Shown: piece by piece, positions 1-7,519 of the stretch
Layout of the letters: every line of letters begins with the position of its first letter
How positions within the stretch are numbered: the first letter of the stretch is position 1
NCBI GenBank assembly: GCA_016218815.1
Contig: JACRCX010000049.1
Location: forward strand, 1-41,515
Reading direction: 5' to 3'
Source of the DNA: Deltaproteobacteria bacterium
Lineage (GTDB): Bacteria; Myxococcota_A; Polyangia; DRWM01; JAAZOP01
DNA: 41,515 bases
Made by a program: the position numbers and the translations under genes
Notes under the pieces: model-generated
The model's database searches: none
What the model saw: the letters and a program-made list of their open reading frames with translations, nothing else
Told to the model about the DNA's origin: nothing

Positions 1-155
1 GGCTCGACCGCGGCCGGCGGCGGCGGACGGGTCGCGCCCGCCGGCGCCGGGGGGGGGGTCGCGCAGGATGCCGCGGCCGCGCACAGCGCGAGCGCCGCGG
101 CGAGGCCGCGCCGGGAGTTTCCGGTTCTCGGGGTGTTCCAGGACTTCGATTGCAT
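1..155 (-). CDS. Lipoprotein, N-terminal part only (runs off the left edge)
   Basis: Reading leftward from the ATG at 155-153, the minus strand stays open to the window edge. It encodes a basic N-terminus (MQSKSWNTPRTGNSRRG), a hydrophobic Ala/Leu-rich stretch, and a lipobox-like AAASC with the Cys near residue 31, followed by a Pro-rich segment. This is a classical lipoprotein signal peptide and linker. A GAGGTGG ribosome binding site lies about 5 bases before the ATG. The functional domain is outside the window, so no role can be given. The product would be anchored in the inner or outer membrane. Confidence 0.6.
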   Translation of the reverse strand, partial: MQSKSWNTPRTGNSRRGLAAALALCAAAASCATPPPAPAGATRPPPPAAVE

Positions 156-233
156 CGCGCCACCTCACGCCGTGGCCCCTCCCTACGTCGGAGCGGGGCC
201 CCGCGATCCATGGCGCCGGAACGGGACGAGAGG

Positions 234-575
234 CTATTCGGGCTTGCCCGTCATGAGCACGTTGTTCAGGCCGGCCTGGTGCTGGCGGATCAGATCCATG
301 CACTTCTCGACTTCGTGCTTGGGCATGGTCATGATGTCCTTGGCCTCGCACTGGAGGTACTCGACCGGCAGCTTGACGCAGTAGGCGTCGAACTCGGCCT
401 TGTGCTTCGGCCCTTCCTCCGCGAACGGCTTGATCATCCCATCGATGCGGTCCGCGAAGATCGTCTCGCACAGCGCCTTGGGATCCGCGGGCGCCGCGGC
501 CCCGCCCTTCTTGCAGGCGAGCGACCCGAGCACCGCCACGAGCGACACCAATGCCACCACCGCTACCTTGTTCAT
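234..575 (-). CDS. Small Cys-containing lipoprotein, unknown function
   Basis: A 113-residue protein with a signal peptide and lipobox (LGSLAC, lipidated Cys21), then a short Lys/Gly/Ala/Pro linker and a compact, mostly helical domain. The domain has four cysteines (C36, C66, C76, C92), enough for two disulphides in the periplasm. The start is the ATG at 575, preceded by a strong GGAGGAG site. It is transcribed divergently from the molybdenum hydroxylase operon beginning at 708. I do not recognise the domain; small Cys-containing lipoproteins of this layout are common in Myxococcota. The lipoprotein call is firm and the function is unknown. Confidence 0.75.
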   Translation of the reverse strand: MNKVAVVALVSLVAVLGSLACKKGGAAAPADPKALCETIFADRIDGMIKPFAEEGPKHKAEFDAYCVKLPVEYLQCEAKDIMTMPKHEVEKCMDLIRQHQAGLNNVLMTGKPE

Positions 576-707
576 GGATCTCCTCCTGCCCAGCCTGGGC
601 GGCTCCGATGTACCACCCGGCTGCCGCGCGGGGCAAGCGCCGCGGCTTTCGCCTGGGATTGCGAGTCGGATCCCGATGTGGCAAGACCGTCCGGACGGAG
701 GGAACCC

Positions 708-1328
708 ATGCCGAGGAAGTCCAAGGCCCGTCCCAAGCCCGCCCGCGTCCGGTCCGGAACGACCGCTCGGCCGCTCGCCCGCTCGGCCGCTCGACTTGCC
801 GGCCGCTCGGCGGCTCGCCCGCTCGCCGGGACCGTCACGCTGCGCGTCAACGGCCTGGCCCAGGTGTTCGAGGTGGGCCGTGATCTGGAGACCTCGACGA
901 CGCTGGCGTGGCTGCTGCGCGAGCGGCTGGGCCTGACGGGGTTGAAGATGTCGTGCGGCGAGGGCGCGTGCGGGGCGTGCACGGTGCTGCTGGACGGCAA
1001 GCCGGTCTTCTCGTGCATGACGCTGGCAGTGGAGGCGGCGGGGCACGAGGTGGAGACGATCGAGGGGGTGTCCGAGGACGACCCGGTGGTGCAGGCGTTC
1101 GCCGGCCAGTGCGAGCCGGGGTACGGCACTGCCGTGCAATGCGGCTTCTGCACGCCCGGCTACGTCATGGCGGCGCGCGGGCTCCTGGCGGAGAACCCTC
1201 GTCCGACGCTCGAGGAGGTCAAGGAAGGCCTCTCCGGCCACGTCTGCCGCTGCGGCTGCTACGCGGGGATTGCGCAGGCCGTGCTGCACGCTTCCGAGAA
1301 GCGCGGCGGGCGGGGAGGTGCGCGATGA
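708..1328 (+). CDS. Molybdenum hydroxylase [2Fe-2S] subunit (XdhC/CoxS/HcrC-type)
   Basis: This 206-residue small subunit of a xanthine dehydrogenase / aromatic-CoA reductase family enzyme passes electrons from the Mo centre to FAD. Residues 42-115 are the plant-type ferredoxin domain, with cluster ligands C83, C88, C91 and C103 (CGEGACGAC). Residues 125-195 are the helical [2Fe-2S]-binding domain with C145, C148, C180 and C182 (CGFC, CRCGC). The second cluster motif has an additional Cys184 where Thr is usual. The start is the ATG at 708 behind a GGAGGGA site. The first 40 residues are a basic Arg/Ala/Leu-rich extension encoded by a short tandem repeat and are atypical for the family. The stop overlaps the next gene's start (ATGA). 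Confidence 0.93.
   Translation: MPRKSKARPKPARVRSGTTARPLARSAARLAGRSAARPLAGTVTLRVNGLAQVFEVGRDLETSTTLAWLLRERLGLTGLKMSCGEGACGACTVLLDGKPVFSCMTLAVEAAGHEVETIEGVSEDDPVVQAFAGQCEPGYGTAVQCGFCTPGYVMAARGLLAENPRPTLEEVKEGLSGHVCRCGCYAGIAQAVLHASEKRGGRGGAR
763..829 (+). repeat. Degenerate tandem repeat (CCGCTCGGC/CCGCTCGCC units) inside coding sequence
   Basis: About seven copies of an 8-10 base unit based on CCGCTCG lie in frame in the N-terminal extension of the [2Fe-2S] subunit and encode its Arg-Ser/Arg-Pro/Leu-Ala run. The catalytic fold starts just after it. This is one of a set of unrelated short-unit arrays in this window. Confidence 0.7.
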
Positions 1329-3685
1329 AGGCCCCCTTCAAGCAGCGCAGGGAGCGCAAGTTCATCGGCGGCTACCGCCCGCGGATCGACGGGCTGGAGA
1401 AGGCGACGGGCCGTGCGCTGTACGCCGACGACGTGTCCGTGCGCCGTCGCTTCCCGGACCTGCTGCACGCCAAGATCCTGCGCAGCCCCTACGCCCACGC
1501 CCGGATCAAGGACGTGGATGCGACCGAGGCCGAGAAACTGCCGGGCGTCAAGGCGATCCTGACGTTCCGCGATCCCGAGGTCGCGCGCCTGCGGCCGACC
1601 TCGGCGGGCTGGACCGACGGGGTGGACACGGTCTCCTACGAGCGGATGATGTGGAAGAAGTTCCGCGACCGCCGGGTGCTCGACGACACGGTGCGCTGGG
1701 TCGGCGACGAGGCGGGGGTGGTGGTGGCGGCGGAGAGCGAGGCGATCGCGGAGGAGGCGCTGCGGCGGCTGAAGATCGACTGGGAGGTCCTGCCGTTCGT
1801 GCTCGACCCGCTGGAGGCGATGAAGCCGGGGGCGCCGGCGGTCCATCCCGAGGTGACGGCGACGAACGTGCTGTCGCCCGACCCGGTCGGCGGGGAGAAC
1901 GTCTTCCTGGCCAAGGGCGACGTGGAGCGGGCGTTCGCGGAGGCGGACGTGGTCGTGGAGGGGACGTCGACCTACCACAACGCCAACCAGGGCTCGCTGG
2001 ACCACTGGTGCTGCACGGCGAAGTGGGACCGTGACGGGTTGACGATCTGGTCGAACACGTACGAGGCGGACCAGACGCGGATGCACGTGAGCCAGATGCT
2101 GGACCTGCCGATCGACAAGGTGCGGGTGGTCTGCCACTACGTCGGCGGGCAGTTCGGGCGCAACGACACCGGCGAGCAGCCGTTCTACCTGTTCACGGCG
2201 CTCCTGGCGAAGCGCACCGGGCGGCCGGTGAAGTTCCGCCACACGCGTCGCGAGGCGTTCCACGACTCGCGCCAGCCGGCGATCTACACGGGCAAGCTCG
2301 GGGCGCGGAAGGACGGCACGATTACGGCCGCGTCCTTCAAGGCCGTCGGCAACATCGGGGCCTACGCCGATCACTCGATGTTCGCGCTCAAGTTCGCGCC
2401 CGCCGAGGCGGCGGAGGTGTGCTTCGCGCACATCCCGAACCTCAGGATGGAGGCCTACGGCGTCTATACCAACAAGCTCCCGGCCTGCATGATGCGCGGC
2501 GTCGGGAACTCGCAGCTCAACCTCGTGCTGGCCCACGTGGTCGATCTCCTGGCCGAGAAGCTGGGCATGGATCCGATGGAGGTGGTGCGCAAGAACTTCG
2601 GCCACCAGTGGGAGACGCTGCCGGACAAGAGCCTCTCGGCCGTGCTGGAGGAGGGCGCGCGGCGGATCGGCTGGCAGGAGAAGCGGCACCCGCCCGGCGC
2701 CGGCCCCGTGCTCGAAGGCACCAAGCGCCGCGGGGTCGGGTTCTCGTTCCACCCCGGCTGGCACGCGGCCTGGCAGGAGATGCGGCGCGGGCAGATCCAG
2801 GTCTCGCTGCGACTGAACCCGGACGGGACGGTGCTCCTGGACGCGCCCACGGTGGAGACGGGGCCCGGATCGAACACGTGCAACGTGCTCGGGTGCGCCG
2901 AGGCGCTGGGCTTCCTCGGCATCCGGCCGGAGGACGTGCACTGGATTGCGTCGGTGGACACGGAGCGCAGCCTGAAGGACACGGTGCAGACCGACAGCGC
3001 GGTCTCCTTCCTCCAGTCGGAGGTGATGGCCGAGGCGGCGCTGGAGCTGAAGGCGAAGATCCTCGCGCTCGCGGCGGAGAAGATGGGCGCGAACGAGCAG
3101 GAGCTGGACATCGTCAGCGGGCGCATCGTGCGCCGCGGGTCGTCGGAGGCCGGCACCGACTTCCGGAAGATCCTGTGGCAGGGCGACCTGGTGCCGATCG
3201 CCGTCGTCGCGAGCCGCAAGCCGATCGCCGAGAAGACCGGGGTGCCGTACCTGGGGGCGTTCGCGGAGGTCGAGGTGGACACGGCGACGGGGCGGACGGA
3301 CGTGCTCAAGCTGATCATCCTCAACGACTGCGGAACGGTGATGTACGCCTCCGGCGCCGAGGCGCAGCAGCTCGGCGGGCAGGTTGCCGGCGTGGGCGAG
3401 TCGCTGTACGAGGAGATCGTCTACGACCGGGCGACGGGCGTGCCGCTGAACTTCAACTGGGTCGACTACAAGATCCCCACGATGGCGGACATGCCCGACA
3501 TCGAGCCGGTGCTGCTGGAGGTCTGGCGCGGTGCGGGCGAGTACGGTGCGTGCGGCATCGGCGAATCGGTGCTGACCTGCACGCCGCGGGCGATCCTCAA
3601 CGCGATCCATCACGCGATCGGGGTCCGGATCGACGAAATTCCCGTCACGCCGCAGAAGGTGCTCGCGGCGCTCGGCGCGCTCTGA
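1325..3685 (+). CDS. Molybdenum hydroxylase large subunit (molybdopterin-binding)
   Basis: A 786-residue catalytic subunit of the xanthine dehydrogenase family. It binds the molybdopterin cofactor and hydroxylates or reduces an aromatic or heterocyclic substrate. Residues 15-140 form the ald_xan_dh_C (a/b hammerhead) domain, and the rest is the Mo-cofactor domain. Visible family signatures are the GGQFGRND loop near residue 278, the RGVGNSQ loop (RGFGxPQ in relatives), and GIGE near the C-terminus, whose Glu747 is at the position of the catalytic base. The length is normal. The ATG at 1325 overlaps the preceding stop, and the FAD subunit follows after 9 bases, so the three genes form one operon. 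The substrate cannot be read from sequence; the partner subunit's Cys-rich loop points toward the 4-hydroxybenzoyl-CoA reductase side of the family. Confidence 0.93.
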   Translation: MKAPFKQRRERKFIGGYRPRIDGLEKATGRALYADDVSVRRRFPDLLHAKILRSPYAHARIKDVDATEAEKLPGVKAILTFRDPEVARLRPTSAGWTDGVDTVSYERMMWKKFRDRRVLDDTVRWVGDEAGVVVAAESEAIAEEALRRLKIDWEVLPFVLDPLEAMKPGAPAVHPEVTATNVLSPDPVGGENVFLAKGDVERAFAEADVVVEGTSTYHNANQGSLDHWCCTAKWDRDGLTIWSNTYEADQTRMHVSQMLDLPIDKVRVVCHYVGGQFGRNDTGEQPFYLFTALLAKRTGRPVKFRHTRREAFHDSRQPAIYTGKLGARKDGTITAASFKAVGNIGAYADHSMFALKFAPAEAAEVCFAHIPNLRMEAYGVYTNKLPACMMRGVGNSQLNLVLAHVVDLLAEKLGMDPMEVVRKNFGHQWETLPDKSLSAVLEEGARRIGWQEKRHPPGAGPVLEGTKRRGVGFSFHPGWHAAWQEMRRGQIQVSLRLNPDGTVLLDAPTVETGPGSNTCNVLGCAEALGFLGIRPEDVHWIASVDTERSLKDTVQTDSAVSFLQSEVMAEAALELKAKILALAAEKMGANEQELDIVSGRIVRRGSSEAGTDFRKILWQGDLVPIAVVASRKPIAEKTGVPYLGAFAEVEVDTATGRTDVLKLIILNDCGTVMYASGAEAQQLGGQVAGVGESLYEEIVYDRATGVPLNFNWVDYKIPTMADMPDIEPVLLEVWRGAGEYGACGIGESVLTCTPRAILNAIHHAIGVRIDEIPVTPQKVLAALGAL

Positions 3686-3694
3686 GGTGCAGCC

Positions 3695-6658
3695 ATGGCC
3701 TTGCGCAGTTTTTCCCACACCGACGCGACTTCGATCGAGCACGCCGCCGCGCTGGCCGCTCCCGGCCCCGAGAAGGTCGCCGTCATCGCCGGCGGCACCG
3801 ATCTGCTCGGCGCGCTCAAGGACAACATTCATCCGGACTACCCCGAGCTGCTGGTCAACCTCAAGACGGTGGTCGGCCTGCGCGGCGTCACCGAGGACAA
3901 GCGCGGGCTGCGCATCGGTGCGTTGACCACGCTGCACGACCTGGCCGTCCATCCCGTCGTGCGGAGCAAGCTGCCCGTGCTGGCCGAGGCGGCGCGCAGC
4001 GTCGCGTCGCCTGAGCTGCGGCGCATGGGCACGGCGGGCGGTAACGTCTGCCAGGAGCCGCGCTGCTGGTACTACCGTTGTCCGGACAACCGGTTCCACT
4101 GCCTGCGCAAGGGCGGCGACCGCTGCAACGCGATCCTGGGCGAGAACCGGTATCACTCGATCTTCGGCGCCGCGCGCGCCGCCGACCCGTCGTGCACGCA
4201 GCACTGCCCGGCCCACGTTTCCATCCCGTCGTACATGGCGAGGATCCGGGCGGGGGACATGCGGGCGGCGGCGGAGATCGTGCTCGACTGCAACCCGATG
4301 CCGGCGATCACGGGGCGCGTGTGTCCGCACTACTGCGAGCGCGGCTGCAACCGCTGCGACTTCGACGAGCCGGTTTCGGTGCGGCAGGTGGAGCGGTCCC
4401 TGGGTGACTGGGTGCTGGAGCACGCGGCGGAGCTGTACGTCGCGCCGAAGCGGCGGACGGGCAAGCGCGTGGCGGTGATCGGCGCGGGTCCGGCGGGGCT
4501 TTCCGCCGCGTTCTACCTGCGGCGGGCCGGGCACGGGGTGACGGTGTTCGACGCGCTGCCCGAGGCGGGCGGAATGTTGGTCGGCGGCATACCGGCCTAC
4601 CGGCTGCCGGCGGAGGTCGTGCGTCGCCAGGTCGCGGCATACGCGGGGATGGGGATCGAGTTCCGGATGGGCGAGGCGGTGGGGAGAGGGCCCACGTCGC
4701 TCGCGGCGCTGCGCAAGGCGTTCGACGCCGTGTTCCTGGGAACCGGCGCGTGGAAGGAGAAGCGGCTGGGGCTGGAGCACGAGGAGAAGCTCGATTCGGG
4801 TCTCCGGTTCCTTGCGGAAGCCCGAAGCGGCGCCGCGAAGTCGGTCGGCCGCCGGGTGCTCGTGATCGGCGGCGGCAACGTGGCGGTCGACGTCGCCATC
4901 TCGGCGCTGCGTCTGGGGGCGAAGGAAGTCACGATGGCGTGTCTGGAGCGGCGCGACCAGATGCCGGCGTTCCCGGAGGACCTCGAGCAGGCGCAGCTCG
5001 AGCGGGTGAAGATCCTGCCGTCGTGGGGGCCGAGCCGGGTGCTGCTGCGCGACGGGGTGTTGGCCGGCATGGAGCTGGTGCGCTGCACGGACGTGTTCGA
5101 CGCGCAGGGACGGTTCGCGCCGGCGTTCGACGCGGGGACGAAGACGACGGTCGAGGCCGATCAGGTGCTGGTGGCGATCGGGACGGGGGTGGACGTCTCG
5201 TACGCGGGCAAGGCGGTCCGGACGGCGGGCGGGCGGCCGGTGGTCGACGAGGCGACGGGGGCGACGAGCGCGTCGAGCGTGTTTGCGGGCGGGGACATGA
5301 CGCGCGGGCCGGCGTCGGTGGTCGAGGCGCTGGCGGCGGGGCGAAGGGCGGCCCTTGCGATCCATCGCGAGCTTGGCGGCGTCGTCGCGAAGGAGGGCGA
5401 CGGCCGGATTTCGCGCAAAGCTCGCCAAGAACGCCAAGGGCGCAAAGGGGCAACAGGTCAGGGGGGGACAGGGGCGGGGGGCGGGCGGACGTGCTTCGAG
5501 CCGGCGGCGCTGGGGCGCAGTCGGCGGGCGACCACGATCGAGGTGGCGGTGGGGAAGAGGACCATCGGCGGGGAGGATCGTGGGACGCTCGCGGCGGAGC
5601 TGGTCGAGGGGGAGGTGCGGCGGTGCCTGGACTGCGGGTGCGTGGCGGTCAACGCTTCCGATCTCGCGACTGCGCTGGTGGCGCTGGGGGCGTCGATCCG
5701 GACCAACCGGCGGACGATCGCGGCGGAGGAGTTCTTCGACGCGCGGCCACGGCGTTCGACGGTGCTGGAGCCGGGGGAGCTGGTGACGGAGCTGGTCGTG
5801 CCGCCGCTGGCGGCAGGCACGCGGCAGGCGTTTCTCAAGTTCCGCACGCGCCGTTCGATCGACTTCCCCATCGCGAGTGCGGCGGTGGTGATGGAGCTGA
5901 GGGGCGGGCGGATCGGCGCGGCGCGGATCGTGCTGGGGGCGGTGGCGCCGGTCCCGGTGCGGGCGGCGGCGGCGGAGGCGTTCCTGCGGGGCAAGCGCCC
6001 CGATGGGGAAACGGCCGCGAAGGCCGCGGCGCTGGCGGTGGAGGGTGCGACGCCGCTGGGCGAGAACCGTTTCAAGGTGGCGATCGTGAAGGCGCTGGTG
6101 GCGCGGGCGATCCGGGGAGGATCCGCGAAGTATCCGCTGCGGGGGACCAGCTACCGCTTCGACGAGCCGTTCACTCCGGTCGACCCGCACCCAACTGACG
6201 ACCAACGTCCTCGCGGGGTTGGCGGGCGCCGCCGCCGTGGCCGCGCTTGTCCTGGTGTTCCTGACGGACTTCGGTGGGGAAGAGCCGGAGGACGATGGTT
6301 CGGGCGCGACGGTCGCGGCTTGGCCCGGCGGGCTTGTCGTGGCGTGGTAGGATCGAGCGAGAGGTGTTGCATGACGACCTGGGAGATGGTGGCCGAGAAG
6401 ATGAAGGACCTGCCGCCGGAGAGGCAGCAGGAGGTACTCGACTTCGTGGAGTTCGTGCGGGGGCGAGCCGGGACTGGTGCCGCGGTTGGAGGCACACCGG
6501 GCGCCTCGTCCTTGGCCGGCCGGCTGGCGGAGATCCGGCGGCGCATCGAGGCGTCCGGCGAGCCTCTGCTGGACGTCGACGGCGTGCTCAGGGAGGTGGC
6601 GGAGCGCCGCGGTGGTGTCTCCGCCTTGGAGGCGGGGGCGGATGAGAACGTACGTTGA
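3695..6658 (+). CDS. Molybdenum hydroxylase FAD subunit with a nested GltD-like NAD(P)H oxidoreductase; frame runs on into an antitoxin
   Basis: The 987-codon open frame begins as an FAD_binding_5 domain (residues 1-160, with AGGTD and GTAGGN) carrying a Cys-rich loop C119, C124, C129, C136, C144 like that of 4-hydroxybenzoyl-CoA reductase beta. After IFGAA the fold is interrupted by a complete GltD/NfnB-like module. It has Cys cluster C167, C171, C210, C214, C218, C221, an FAD motif GAGPAG (263-268), an NAD(P) motif GGGNVA (392-397) and a GGD FAD motif (532-534). A repeat-encoded linker follows (570-600). The FAD subunit resumes at about 645 (CLDCGCVAVNASDLATAL), continues into the CO_deh_flav_C domain (690-805), and ends naturally at about 825 (RGTSYRFDE). 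Codons 830-892 look non-coding, and from codon 893 the frame is the VapB-like antitoxin. E. coli places separate FAD (YgfM) and GltD-like (YgfK) proteins beside XdhD; here they are merged. The product is probably NAD(P)H-linked. Its true C-terminus is uncertain. Confidence 0.85.
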   Translation: MALRSFSHTDATSIEHAAALAAPGPEKVAVIAGGTDLLGALKDNIHPDYPELLVNLKTVVGLRGVTEDKRGLRIGALTTLHDLAVHPVVRSKLPVLAEAARSVASPELRRMGTAGGNVCQEPRCWYYRCPDNRFHCLRKGGDRCNAILGENRYHSIFGAARAADPSCTQHCPAHVSIPSYMARIRAGDMRAAAEIVLDCNPMPAITGRVCPHYCERGCNRCDFDEPVSVRQVERSLGDWVLEHAAELYVAPKRRTGKRVAVIGAGPAGLSAAFYLRRAGHGVTVFDALPEAGGMLVGGIPAYRLPAEVVRRQVAAYAGMGIEFRMGEAVGRGPTSLAALRKAFDAVFLGTGAWKEKRLGLEHEEKLDSGLRFLAEARSGAAKSVGRRVLVIGGGNVAVDVAISALRLGAKEVTMACLERRDQMPAFPEDLEQAQLERVKILPSWGPSRVLLRDGVLAGMELVRCTDVFDAQGRFAPAFDAGTKTTVEADQVLVAIGTGVDVSYAGKAVRTAGGRPVVDEATGATSASSVFAGGDMTRGPASVVEALAAGRRAALAIHRELGGVVAKEGDGRISRKARQERQGRKGATGQGGTGAGGGRTCFEPAALGRSRRATTIEVAVGKRTIGGEDRGTLAAELVEGEVRRCLDCGCVAVNASDLATALVALGASIRTNRRTIAAEEFFDARPRRSTVLEPGELVTELVVPPLAAGTRQAFLKFRTRRSIDFPIASAAVVMELRGGRIGAARIVLGAVAPVPVRAAAAEAFLRGKRPDGETAAKAAALAVEGATPLGENRFKVAIVKALVARAIRGGSAKYPLRGTSYRFDEPFTPVDPHPTDDQRPRGVGGRRRRGRACPGVPDGLRWGRAGGRWFGRDGRGLARRACRGVVGSSERCCMTTWEMVAEKMKDLPPERQQEVLDFVEFVRGRAGTGAAVGGTPGASSLAGRLAEIRRRIEASGEPLLDVDGVLREVAERRGGVSALEAGADENVR
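5409..5450 (+). repeat. CGCAAAG/CGCCAAG tandem repeat in an interdomain linker
   Basis: The array begins with TTCGCGCAAAG and continues with CGCCAAG and CGCAAAG variants. It is translated in frame between the GltD-like module and the second half of the FAD subunit (residues about 572-585, basic Lys/Arg/Gln-rich). The same motif family, in the same orientation relative to transcription, recurs at 24156-24198 and 39793-39838. Confidence 0.8.
6195..6350 (+). pseudogene. Possible relic of another gene's 3' end (TM segment plus tail)
   Basis: In a frame different from the upstream FAD subunit, this stretch encodes LTTNVLAGLAGAAAVAALVL followed by an acidic linker and a Gly/Val/Trp tail, ending at TAG 6348-6350. 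It reads like the C-terminal membrane helix and tail of an unrelated envelope protein, and it has no start codon or ribosome binding site. The overlapping frame of the molybdenum hydroxylase gene is here an improbable Arg/Gly-rich run. I infer a deletion junction that removed the hydroxylase stop codon and most of a neighbouring gene. Confidence 0.35.
6371..6658 (+). CDS. VapB-like antitoxin (DUF2281 type)
   Basis: A 95-residue protein starting MTTWEMVAEKMKDLPPERQ and containing QQEVLDFVEFVRGRA, the pattern of the DUF2281 antitoxin family: a short helix, a Leu-Pro-Pro-Glu turn, then a helix ending in Phe-Val-Glu-Phe. Its middle is a low-complexity linker. The C-terminal half (SSLAGRLAEIRRRIEASGEPLL...) probably wraps the toxin. 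The ATG at 6371 has an AGAGG site 7 bases upstream. The reading frame continues from the hydroxylase gene, but the antitoxin start is supported by its own RBS and by the family N-terminus. It overlaps the toxin gene by 17 bases, as is typical for toxin-antitoxin pairs, and would neutralise the toxin and repress the pair. Confidence 0.75.
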   Translation: MTTWEMVAEKMKDLPPERQQEVLDFVEFVRGRAGTGAAVGGTPGASSLAGRLAEIRRRIEASGEPLLDVDGVLREVAERRGGVSALEAGADENVR

Positions 6659-7052
6659 CGCCGGCGTGCTGATCCACGCGGCGCGAGGTCAGCCCGGACT
6701 CTCGGCGAGGGCACTGGCGATCCTGGGCGATCCTGCCCGGGTGTTCGTCGCGAGCCCCTTCGTCCGGCTGGAGGTGCTGCCCAAGCCGCTGTTCCTCCGA
6801 CGGCAGCAGGAGGTCGAGTTCTACCGGACGTTCTTCGACGCGGTCGCCGTCTGGGTCGATGACGTCCGGCCGGTCGTCGATGATGCGTTGCGGATCGCAG
6901 GCGAACACGGTCTCGCGGCGATGGACGCCCTGCACGTAGCCTGCGCCCGGGCGTTGTGCGCGGACGAACTCGTCACCGCGGAGCGCCCCACCAGCCCGCT
7001 GTGCCGGTGCGACGTACTCCGAATCCGGACCATCCTCTTGGAGGAGACCTGA
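6642..7052 (+). CDS. vapC: VapC-like PIN-domain ribonuclease toxin
   Basis: A 136-residue PIN domain. The acidic Mg-binding residues are visible at D6 (TYVDAGVLI), E44 (VRLEV) and D95 (AAMDALHVA), with the T112-x-E114 segment giving the fourth site. The length fits VapC-type toxins, which cleave tRNA or rRNA. The ATG at 6642 lies inside the end of the antitoxin gene, so the two are translationally coupled. Its stop overlaps the ATG of the following lipoprotein gene (ATGA at 7050-7054), so downstream genes may be co-transcribed. The RNA target cannot be told from sequence. Confidence 0.85.
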   Translation: MRTYVDAGVLIHAARGQPGLSARALAILGDPARVFVASPFVRLEVLPKPLFLRRQQEVEFYRTFFDAVAVWVDDVRPVVDDALRIAGEHGLAAMDALHVACARALCADELVTAERPTSPLCRCDVLRIRTILLEET

Positions 7053-7519
7053 TGACGGGCCAACGACTCTCGATCCTGGTGGCGCTGTGCCTTGCGCTCC
7101 CCGCCTGTTCCATGGACTGGAGCATGGCGGAGCACGACGCGGATGTCTCCGTCGATGCCGACGCGGATGCGGACAACGTGGGCGCGGATGCAGACGCAGA
7201 TGCCGACATCGACGCAGAGCCCGACGCGGCGGACGCGGACGTCGATGACGCCGTGGGGCCGGTTGCGGATGCCGACGGCGATGATGCGGCGGACGCCGAC
7301 ACCGACGACGCTGTCGGCCCCGATGCAGACGCGGATGCGGACGGCGACGTCGATGCGGACGCCGACGCCGGTGGTTTGGTCCTGAACGCCGCCGGCGTGG
7401 CCACCGTGGCGGGTGAGGGTCGGACCACGGGGTCGCTGCGGTTGACGGAACTGGGGTTCGAGGGGGGCGGCCGGTCGTGCGCCGGCTCGCTTTGCCTGTG
7501 GGTGGGAGTCATGCCATGA
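7052..7519 (+). CDS. Asp-rich lipoprotein with C-terminal FEGG/CLWVG motif
   Basis: A 155-residue protein with a lipoprotein signal peptide (lipobox LPAC near residue 20), about 80 residues of Asp-Ala/Asp-Val repeats, and a short C-terminal domain. That domain ends with the elements GSLRLTELGFEGGGR and CAGSLCLWVGVMP. I recall similar short tails on acidic lipoproteins of Myxococcota, next to genes for FGE-fold proteins. The acidic spacer probably projects the tail from the outer membrane and may bind cations. The gene overlaps vapC upstream and the FGE-fold gene downstream, both through ATGA. A GGAGGAG site precedes the ATG. Function is unknown. Confidence 0.75.
   Translation: MTGQRLSILVALCLALPACSMDWSMAEHDADVSVDADADADNVGADADADADIDAEPDAADADVDDAVGPVADADGDDAADADTDDAVGPDADADADGDVDADADAGGLVLNAAGVATVAGEGRTTGSLRLTELGFEGGGRSCAGSLCLWVGVMP

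Noticed and set aside
1259..6205. A 1648-codon open frame on the minus strand opposite the molybdenum hydroxylase genes
   Set aside because: It is the Arg/His/Pro-rich antisense shadow of three well-recognised genes. It matches no protein style and has no start signal.
7140..7380. Asp-rich segment considered as RTX-type calcium-binding repeats
   Set aside because: It lacks the GGxGxD nonapeptide pattern; it is a simple Asp-Ala/Asp-Val spacer.
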